A stretch of DNA of 18,430 nucleotides from CALARM01 sp964431735. GTDB lineage: Bacteria; Vulcanimicrobiota; SpSt-956; JAKJGF01. The position numbers and the translations under genes are program-made. Where the stretch lies: positions 1 through 18,430 of the forward strand of contig CAYSLJ010000138.1 in the NCBI GenBank assembly GCA_964431735.1, read 5' to 3'. Shown piece after piece: positions 7,259 through 15,500 of this stretch (within the stretch, counting starts at the first letter, position 1; each line of letters opens with the position of its first letter). The notes beneath the pieces are model-generated. The model was not told where the DNA came from. It saw only the letters and a program-made list of their open reading frames with translations, and did not search any database.

Positions 7259-8029
7259 TTCCCTGTGGCAGGCAAAAGCATTATGATTGTGTATAGACTC
7301 GGATGCTTCACATTCTACGTCAAAGCGGCACAATCTCTTATCCTGTCTCAGTATTGTCACAATATCCCTTACAACATCTTCAACAAATTTAGGATTTTCA
7401 TAGGCACTTTCAGTAATATATTTTTCATCATTCCTCTTCAAAATGGGGAAAAGTTCGGAACTGCCTGTTTTTTCAATATCTGCTATAAGTTCTTCAATCC
7501 ATATAAATTCTTCAGGCATATATTCAATATTTACCTTTACAATAGCTCTCTGGTTATGAGCACCATATTCAGAAATCTCTTTACTGCAGGGACACACTGT
7601 CGTAACAGGTACTTCCACACCCAGGATAAAACGGAAAGAATCTGTTTCATAAAATCCCCTGAATTCACAGAAATAATCCAGAAATCCTTTTAGCTGGCTT
7701 CTGGGAGCAGGTTTTTCTATAAAATATCTGAATCTTATGGAAATCTCCGTTCTGGAAGCATTCAGTTTATCCAGAACTTCTTCCAGGATTATTTTTATTT
7801 CCCTGCTGGACATCTTCTCTTTACTCCAGGCCTGAAGTATTTCCATAAACCGGCTCATATGAGTACCACGAAAATCTTTTGACAGATCGGCACAGAGGGA
7901 TATTTCTGCAGTAACTGTCTGATAAGTTCCAGATCTTTCCAGAATCTGCAGGGGAAGGTGAACCCTCTTTACCCCTGCCCTCTGAATATTTATATTTCTA
8001 TTGTCATACTGATTTTGAACATCTAACAA
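7238..8029 (-). CDS. folE2: GTP cyclohydrolase FolE2 (type IB)
   Basis: This 263-residue enzyme converts GTP to 7,8-dihydroneopterin triphosphate, the first step toward folate (and, in some bacteria, queuosine). Family hallmarks are RGTHMSRF (54-61), VPVTTVCPCSKEISEYGAHNQR (140-161) with the metal-binding Cys146 region and His158, and the C-terminal ESIHNHNAFACHRE, whose His residues also line the active site. Unlike FolE1, type IB enzymes can use metals other than zinc. Length is typical. The start is TTG: the ORF has no in-frame ATG near its 5' end, and AAGGAGC lies nine bases upstream. The last six residues or so are encoded by the intergenic heptad array, so the C-terminus may have drifted. 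It lies downstream of the TerC gene with a 32-bp palindrome between them. Confidence 0.96.
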   Translation of the reverse strand: MLDVQNQYDNRNINIQRAGVKRVHLPLQILERSGTYQTVTAEISLCADLSKDFRGTHMSRFMEILQAWSKEKMSSREIKIILEEVLDKLNASRTEISIRFRYFIEKPAPRSQLKGFLDYFCEFRGFYETDSFRFILGVEVPVTTVCPCSKEISEYGAHNQRAIVKVNIEYMPEEFIWIEELIADIEKTGSSELFPILKRNDEKYITESAYENPKFVEDVVRDIVTILRQDKRLCRFDVECEASESIHNHNAFACHREEVNSEL

Positions 8030-8037
8030 AACAAATT

Positions 8038-8044
8038 GCTCCTT
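8038..8044 (-). promoter_or_regulatory. Shine-Dalgarno deciding the folE2 TTG start
   Basis: On the minus strand AAGGAGC lies eight to nine bases before the TTG at 8029-8027. The nearby ATG at 8022 is in a different frame, so this site supports TTG as the true start. Confidence 0.7.
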
Positions 8045-8050
8045 ATGTCA

Positions 8051-8082
8051 GTTACGCATAACGCTTAAGCGTTATGCGTAAC
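8051..8082. repeat. Perfect 32-bp palindrome built of heptads
   Basis: The sequence from GTTACGCATAACGC through TTAAGCGTTATGCGTAAC reads identically on both strands, with no loop. Its units TTACGCA, TAACGCT, TAAGCGT and TATGCGT (from 8052) step by 7 bp, like the other arrays. It lies between the TerC gene stop (8088) and the folE2 Shine-Dalgarno (8038-8044). It lacks a T-tract, so it could be an mRNA hairpin, a protein-binding site or a repeat copy. Confidence 0.85.
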
Positions 8083-8087
8083 AACTA

Positions 8088-9038
8088 TTATGCAGTAGCA
8101 CCTGCTTCTTTATTATCCGTTCTGTTCACTTCTTCCATAAGCCTCTTTAATTTCAATCTGCTTGTTCTGGAAGTTATACAGATATAATCCTTTCTGAGCA
8201 ACAGCTTTAACAGGTCACTGTTTATAGATTTCTGAGCATCAAGCATTTCTTCAAAGGTCATATCAGATGCAATCAGATCTTCATAAAGTTTTTCCGTCTG
8301 TTTTCCTGTAGCTTTTTCAGTCAGATAATCCTTATAAATAAGGGAACCTCCTATTATTACAATGATAGCCATCATTAACCAGAAAATACCGTGGGAAATG
8401 TGTATTTCTATACCGAGAGGTACCTTCAGGGACTCCAGAAGAAGTTTGGTTCCTACAAAAAATACCAGTTGATAGGCAAGATCCTCTGTTCGAGGGAACT
8501 TTTCCAGAATATTTACAAAAACATTGGAAAGTAATCTCATACATATTATACCGAGAATTCCGCCGATCCATATAATACTTATTTTATTCGTCATAGCAAC
8601 TGCCGTAGTTATACTGTCTATAGAAAATACTATATCAGTCATTTCAACGAGAAATACTACATACCAGAAATTCAGAGTCGGTCTCTGTTTGCTCTTACCG
8701 CCTTCATGACTGGAGCCATGACCGAACATATACATATGTTTCATAGATAGATATACCAGATAAGCACCTCCGGCAAGTTTAAAGTACCACCACTTCATAA
8801 TATATGCAGCAAAAATTACTGCCAGAAGCCTGAATATAAAAGCTCCCCACATACCCCATGTAAGAGCCCTTCTTCTGGTTTTGCCGGGAAGATCTTTTAC
8901 CATTACTGCAAGTACAAGGGCATTATCTACAGAAAGAATACCTTCCAGAAGTGCAAGTGTACAAATAGTCAGTATGTCAAAACCATCGAAACTTCTTATT
9001 TCTCCTAAAAAAATCTGTAGTTCCTGATAAAAAAACAA
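8088..9038 (-). CDS. TerC/Alx-family integral membrane protein (probable metal exporter)
   Basis: This 316-residue polytopic membrane protein belongs to the TerC family (Alx, YkoY, MeeF and relatives). Members have been linked to Mn2+ export and metalation of secreted proteins, and to tellurite resistance. Conserved acidic membrane motifs are clear: LEGILSVDNALVLA (31-44, with Asp38) and FLVEMTDIVFSIDS (129-142, with Glu132, Asp135 and Asp141), plus FVGTKLLLE near 194-202. About seven hydrophobic segments are visible up to residue 235. A His-rich loop (about 101-111) and an 80-residue charged cytosolic tail follow the usual plan. The start is TTG with a full AAGGAGG eight bases upstream. No yybP-ykoY-type leader fits in the short space before the gene. 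It is probably co-transcribed with folE2 and perhaps with the small ORF upstream. The transported ion is not shown by the sequence. Confidence 0.93.
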   Translation of the reverse strand: MFFYQELQIFLGEIRSFDGFDILTICTLALLEGILSVDNALVLAVMVKDLPGKTRRRALTWGMWGAFIFRLLAVIFAAYIMKWWYFKLAGGAYLVYLSMKHMYMFGHGSSHEGGKSKQRPTLNFWYVVFLVEMTDIVFSIDSITTAVAMTNKISIIWIGGILGIICMRLLSNVFVNILEKFPRTEDLAYQLVFFVGTKLLLESLKVPLGIEIHISHGIFWLMMAIIVIIGGSLIYKDYLTEKATGKQTEKLYEDLIASDMTFEEMLDAQKSINSDLLKLLLRKDYICITSRTSRLKLKRLMEEVNRTDNKEAGATA

Positions 9039-9046
9039 TAGAAAAA

Positions 9047-9053
9047 CCTCCTT
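9047..9053 (-). promoter_or_regulatory. Strong Shine-Dalgarno for the TerC-family gene
   Basis: AAGGAGG on the minus strand, eight bases before TTG at 9038-9036. It supports the TTG start and overlaps the stop codon of the small upstream ORF (9052-9054), which would allow translational coupling. Confidence 0.75.
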
Positions 9054-9387
9054 ATTTTTTCATTACATTACGGTCAAAACAGAGGGCAGATAATACGGGA
9101 GGGGGTCTGATGAAGTCAATCTTGAGGAAAATCAATACATTATAAAATTCATTTTCAACAGTCTGAAGAAGATTACGGGAAACCATGTTTATATTAAATA
9201 CCATGTTTATACTATTTAATAAAGACTGATTCAATAGCATCTTTCTACATGTGAGATTCAAGTTTATGTAATTATGCCTGGTATGCTTATTGAAATACAA
9301 ATTATGTTCTTTTTCATGAAAGAATAGAAATAATAAAGGTAAGAGTAAAAATATTATAATAATTATTATAAAAAATTTCTTTCCCAT
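9052..9387 (-). CDS. Small putative membrane-anchored protein
   Basis: This 111-residue ORF ends on the Shine-Dalgarno of the TerC-family gene. Residues 2-23 are a Lys-Lys followed by an uninterrupted Ile/Leu/Phe stretch, like a signal anchor with the rest outside. The remainder is Asn- and Leu-rich and has no motif that I recognise. A short direct repeat of ACCATGTTTATA (9182 and 9200) encodes a repeated Asn-Met-Val. No good Shine-Dalgarno precedes the ATG, and the DNA is very AT-rich, so a chance ORF cannot be excluded. Position and the N-terminal anchor make it a reasonable but unproven gene. Confidence 0.4.
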   Translation of the reverse strand: MGKKFFIIIIIIFLLLPLLFLFFHEKEHNLYFNKHTRHNYINLNLTCRKMLLNQSLLNSINMVFNINMVSRNLLQTVENEFYNVLIFLKIDFIRPPPVLSALCFDRNVMKK

Positions 9388-9449
9388 AACTTGAGTATTT
9401 CTAAACTTATTAAAAATTCCCTTCCCTGATTCAAGACAAAAAATAATAC

Positions 9450-9479
9450 TTTACTTTTTAGAAATTGACGTGATATTAA
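9450..9479 (+). promoter_or_regulatory. Extended -10 promoter candidate for the giant gene
   Basis: In the 147-bp space between divergent genes, TTTACT (9450-9455) precedes TGA-TATTAA (TG at 9471-9472, hexamer 9474-9479) by 18 bp. A second -35-like TTGACG at 9465 has no good partner. The predicted leader would be about 50 nt. No convincing minus-strand promoter is seen in this space. Confidence 0.3.
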
Positions 9480-9521
9480 TAGGGGGTACTACGACTAAAA
9501 AATGGGTATTTCCTAAAAACT

Positions 9522-9528
9522 GGGGGGA
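9522..9528 (+). promoter_or_regulatory. Shine-Dalgarno of the giant ORF
   Basis: GGGGGGA lies six bases before ATG 9535, and an in-frame TAA at 9514 excludes any start further upstream. This fixes the N-terminus with good confidence. Confidence 0.65.
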
Positions 9529-9534
9529 ACTATC

Positions 9535-12500
9535 ATGATAAAAACAGATAATGTTTATAATCCTATAAATCTGAGGCCTGCATTAAGTCAGCAGCAGGTT
9601 CAGCAAAAGACTGAAGATATTTCGAAACATAAGGTAGAAGAACAAACAGGAAACAGGGAAGGGAATAAAAAAGAAAAGGAATTAGAAAAAAAACAATTCA
9701 GACACAATGAAACCCGTAAAAAAGACATCAGAAAAGAGGGACATCAGAAAGCTCAAGTAAAGCACCGTGGAACAGGGGAAAATAAAAAAAGTAAAGAAAA
9801 AACTGTAGAAGAGAAGAAAACTCAGGAACAGACAGGTGTAAGTAAAAAAACTACAGGTTCCGGCACAGCTCAGACAGAAAAGAGCGGAGAAAAAGGAATA
9901 AAAAGCCCGGATAAAGGGGCCATTTTTTCAAAAGGAACTCTGATTAATTTACGTACTACCTTTAAAGAACTAAAAAAAGAGCTGGCGTCCCTTTCAGGTC
10001 AGGGAACAAATCAGACACTGGATCTGAAAGAACTTCTTTTAAAAACAGCTACTGCTGCTCCTGCATCATCAGACCCTGCCATGAGCTATCCTGTTACAAG
10101 AGAACAAAGAATACTCGCAAATCTTGTTACAGGAGAAATGAAAGCTCTTATAAATCCTGATCTAAATGAGAAAGAAACAAAAAAAAGTGATAATCTCTCC
10201 ATGGAAGAAGAAATAAAAGGTCAGGAAAATTCCGTCACAAAGGAAAAAGCTGGCAGAAAAAGTAAAAATTATAAACATGACGGAAAAGAAAATAAAATAA
10301 ATTATTTCTTTAATCCCCTTATACCACGTGAAGATAATAAAGAAAAACTGCTGGAATATCTTAAAAATAAAAATCAAAAAAGAGAAGAAGCATTAAAATC
10401 TCTCCCCAGTATGATACCTGCTTCAGGAGAAAGAAAAACTAAAGAACTGGATCCTTCAATGATTGAAACAGAACTTACAAGAAGAGATTTTATGCAGAAT
10501 AAATCTGAAACTCCCTTTGGAAATATTTACAGAAATTATATTCAGGGGACAGGACTTTATCAGGATCAGAGTGATAGTCAGAAGTATCTCCAGCAAACAG
10601 GTTTATATCCGGATAAATCAAAGGAAACCATGACAGGAAAGACAGATATCAATTCCCCGGATTACAGGCAAATCCATGGGATGAAAACTGCAGGCAGTCA
10701 TGAAGTAACCGGTACACATTCAGGGATAACATCAAAAAACTATGCAGAAATAGCAACATCTATGGCCCCTGCCGAAGTGGAGCAAAAGCTGAAAAAAACA
10801 GAAGAAAACCTTCAGGATTTATACCATTTTAACAAAGGAAACTGGTATGAAATCAGTGACGAATCGAAAAAATCCTTAAAGACAGAATGGGAAAAAGATA
10901 TAAGGTTTAATAAAGGTGCCATGGACAGACTGGGCAAGAAAATTTCTCAGGGAAACATGGCAACCCTTAAAGAACTGGCAGATGCCAGAAAAGACAACGG
11001 ATATTCAAAAGAAGAAATAGGAAAAATACTTTCAGAAAAAGGCTTTAAAAAAGAAGATATTGACACGATTACAGATATTGCCTACAAAGAGACTTACAGA
11101 AACAAACTCTCCATTATAAATTCTACAGACAGATTATACCGCCTTGGAACACTGGAAAACAGATTAAACGAAAAAGAACTCGAACTGGTAACGAAAAGTT
11201 CAAAGGAAATTACTTCAACAGGCATGGCAGACGAAGTAGCAAAACTTCAGCAGGAAAAAAATGATCCCACCCTGAGCGAAGAGAAGAAAAAATCTATTGA
11301 AGCACAGTATAAGAAGGCAGAAGAAAAACTTACATACATCCAGGATAATGAGAAAAAAGTTCATGCAGGCATTTCAAAAAAAGAACAGGAATATATAGGA
11401 CTCAGACAGGCAGACAGTAAAAATAAAGGTATTAATACGGCAGAAATACCTTCAACACTTCTGGAAAGTGCAAAACAGAAATATAAAGAAGCAAATAACG
11501 GTCAGGAACCGCCACCACAGTATATTGAAGATTTAAAGAAGAAATACAGCATGGTAGATTCTATGTATGTGGCAGATGTGGGGACAGATAAAAACAAAAC
11601 AGAAGATATAGCAAAAAGCCAGGAAACAAAACTGGCCATAGCCATGGATTCCAGAACGGAAGATCTGGAAAGATTTAAGATGAGCGGAAAGGCTATAAAC
11701 AAGAATGATCCCACAAATGCAGTAAATGACATTAAAAATGTTTCTGCCACCTATATGGATGAGTCAAGGAAAAACTGTGAAAAAGATGCAAAAGAAGCTC
11801 TTGTGGCAAGAGAGAGCCTTGATAAAGTAAAGAGTGAAATCAATGAATTAAAGCAGAAAGGCGCAACAGATCCTGCTAGCAAACAGAAACTGGCAGAACT
11901 TCAGGCACAGCAGAGTATACTGGAGCAGACCTGTACCACTGCCGAATCAAAGGCGAAACAGAGCTATGACAGCATGATGTCACAGCTCCCTGAAAGCCAG
12001 AAGGAAGAACTTCGCAAAAAGGAAGAAGCTCTTGCCATATCTTCACAGGAACTTTATAAATTAAATACAGAAGGTAAGAAGAAAGAAACAGAAGAGTATA
12101 ATAACTACATGATCGATGCAAAGGTCAAATATACGGAACTGACCGATAAACTCGCTTCGCTGGACAAAAATTCCGAAGAATACAAGAAAACCGGCCTGGA
12201 ACTTGATAGTTTCAAGAAGGAAATGGATGGGCGCGTTAAGGCTCACAATGACTTTGAGGATACTTTTTATAACAAAGAGCAGGAAGTTATTAAGCTAAGA
12301 AAAGAACTGGACGGAAAAAGAAAAGATTACGGAGTGGGTCTGAATTTAGTCGATCTCCAGGAATCTTATAAAGTAAATGATAAAACCCTTGAAGGTCTGA
12401 AAGGACAGTTAGCGGATAGTGATAAATTTAAAGCTGACGATAAGATAAAATTTGTAGAATCAATTAAAAACAACGATTTTTCAAAAGAAAGTCTCACAAA

Positions 12501-15500
12501 TATTCTGAAAGAAAAAGGATTCAGTGATAATGAAATAGAGCTTATTTCTAAAAATTCCAACCCTTCTACCTATGCTTCAGAAAAAAAGGCAGAAGCGGTT
12601 AAAGGTATGTATACAGGTATGGTGCCTCCTGGAAACAGCTCCTTTGAAGATATCATGGCAGAAGCAAAGGTAACTAAAGAACTGGCAAATTCCAAAATTG
12701 CCTGGACAGAACTGGAAGATGCAAAAAAAATAGGAACAACGATAACAGTCACCTCAGACATAACCTCTATGGGCGGAGAGAGTAACAATGTAAAAGGATT
12801 TGCTCTGGGGACAAAAATAGTGCTGGCCAAAGATGCTCCTGCAGGAACTGCAATTCATGAAACAGGCCATATAATGGACAACTATGGCATTATGGATGTA
12901 GATTACAAAGTACAGCAGTTATATAACAATAAAAAAGAAAGTGGCGGAGATTTTGCGACAGCCTATTCTGCGGAAAATAAGAAAGAATATTTTGCAGAAG
13001 GTTTAAAGCTATACAGCAGCCCTGAAGGGAAGCAAATTCTGGAAACAAAAGACAGAGATCTATACAGTATGTTACAGAATCTTGAGAAACAGGGGAAACT
13101 GAGTGAAGCAAAAGATATTCTGGAACAGGCCGGGAAAGCCAGAGACAATGTAGGTACCATTCTGGGACAGGCAGGAGATGGAACTCAGTCAGCAACAGAT
13201 ACCCTTACAGACAAACTATCAAAAGTATCTATCTGGCAGTTAAATCAGGAAAAATCTGCAGGTCTGTTAAATAAACTGGATACTATAAAAAGTGAATTAA
13301 AATTAAGTGATGAAGAATATAACTCCATAAAAAGTTCACTTGAAAAAGATAAAGTAATCTCAGAAGAAAGTTTAAATAAATTAGGACTTAAACAGGAAGA
13401 AATAGATACACTTAAAAACAGTTCCAAAAAAATGGATCTTACGAACAATATCTTTACTGCAGGCCTTCTGAACGAGTTGAAAGAAGGGCCAAAAAAAGAA
13501 AGAGAAGAAGCAATAAATAATTATGACACTGTAAAAAAATTCGAAGAACTTCAGAAAAAAAATCCGGAACTATACGATTATCTCTCGGATAAAAAAGACC
13601 TGACAGAAGATACATTAAAGAATAATCTGGCTCAGGGTAAAGAAGCATATGGAAATACAAAATTATTCGAATATATGAACAGTCTGAAAGAAAAGAATAA
13701 AGAAAAACCTGAAGAAAGCACATTAAAAGATGATCTCACAAATGGTATGAAATCATACTATGATGCAGATCCCAGGAAAAAGGAAGAATTAAAACAGAAT
13801 AATCCCAAATTATATGCCTATGTGGAAGAACTCGAGAAAAACGGTATAAAAACATCGGAAGAAGCTTTAAAAGACACCGGAAAATTAATGGAATCATATG
13901 ATAAGAGACTATCTCTAAAAGATAAGGATCCGAAATTATATGCATGTATTGAACAGCTGGAGAAAAAAGGTCAACTTACCGGAGATATGAGTAAACTTTC
14001 AGAAGAAGTGTCAAACGATTTTCTTACTTATAAAAAAGGCTCGGAATTAAAAAATAACAATAATGAACTCTATACCTGTTTAAGTGATCTTCAGAATGGC
14101 AAAGAGGTTAAATCAGATGACCCGGCAAAAGGCATATATACGTACATGTCAAAACTGGATAAAGATGGGAAATTATACAAAGACGGAACAATAAATAAAG
14201 ATTATATACAGAATGAAATAGATCTATACTCGGATAAGAGTAAGAGTAAATATTTATATGAAAATAGCCCTGAATTGTTTGACTATCTGTTAAATCAGGA
14301 AAAAACTCAGAATGAAAAATTCTCCGAAAAATTAAAAAACTATAAAAATACCTGTACATGGTTAAGCGATAAGCCTTTTGTAAAGGAGCAGGCAGGTAAT
14401 GCCATTAAATTGCTTGAAGCTGCAGGAAATGATATAAAAACAATAGATGAAGCATCCAGATACAGTCTCAGCGAATACCGCGACGCAAAATTATTAAATA
14501 AAGAAGAAAAATCAAGGGAACAGGTAAAAGATAAAACGGAAGACATACTTGGAGGATGGAGAAATATATCGATTGATAAAGACAAACTGAACAAACTGGA
14601 TAGTCTGAAAGATGTAACATGGTATTCCTATGATGATAAAAACATGGAAAAATTGAAAGGTAAAATTCCTGCAGATACACTGGAAAAGATAAAACCTCTC
14701 ATAAATAATAAAATGCTCACTACGGAAGAATTGCAGGAAACTCTGAAAAATAAAAACTTTAATCTTAAAGACGAGGATATTCAGACCATTATTAAAAATG
14801 GCACAGTCAGCAGGATAGGCACGGAAAAACTGGAACAGGTAAAAAAAGATATTGGTAATAAAACCATGTCCAGAGATGAATTAATCAGAAATCTGCAGAA
14901 CTCCGGTCTATCAAAAGAACAGGCAGCAAGAGCGGCAAAAGAAATAGGGATGAGTGAAAAAGATTTTATAGAAGGTAACAAAAGTACAAAGAAAACCAAT
15001 CCGGAAATAACTGTAGATGATAAATTAATTAAGAATTTCGACCAGATGACAGCACAATTAAAAGGCAGGATACCTCAGGAAAAACTTAACCTTCTAAAAC
15101 AGGAACTGGAAAAAAACAAAGGGAAAACCATGTCTCTGGAAGAGGGGCTGAAACTTTTAGATAAATATAACTTCACTAAAGAAGAAAAATCTTTACTTCT
15201 GAAACGTATGTATCCGAACCTTCCGGATAATTATGAAATACCTGATACAAGTGCTCCGGGGAACACATCAGGTTCCAACACATGGCCCAACACTACATGG
15301 AGGCCGGGCACATGGCAGACAAAGCCCGCAGAACAGACGTGGAAGCCTTATACAATATGGAACAATAATACAGAAGAAAAGAAAACACAGGAAGGAAAAA
15401 GTTCGGAACAACAGGTGCAGGAAGGTCAGAGTCACGAACATATAGAAGAACTGACCACACCTGATATAAAACTTGATACTTCCATTCTGTCAGGTATGTC

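Noticed and set aside
7265..8709. Plus-strand ORFs opposite folE2 and the TerC gene, and the minus-strand ORF at 8332-8571.
   Set aside because: They overlap genes with clear family motifs and show no domain or ribosome-binding site of their own.
9039..9480. A manganese (yybP-ykoY) riboswitch upstream of the TerC-family gene.
   Set aside because: Only 13 bases separate the gene from the preceding ORF, and no paired-stem pattern of that class was seen further upstream by eye.
14152..14200. EF-hand or dockerin calcium loop in KLDKDGKLYKDGTINKD of the giant protein.
   Set aside because: The Asp spacing does not fit DxDxDG with a Glu at position 12; it is better explained as a variant of the local charged repeat.
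15233..15445. Plus-strand 70-codon ORF in another frame.
   Set aside because: It overlaps the Trp-rich linker of the giant frame; its Arg/Lys/His-rich composition is an out-of-frame reading.
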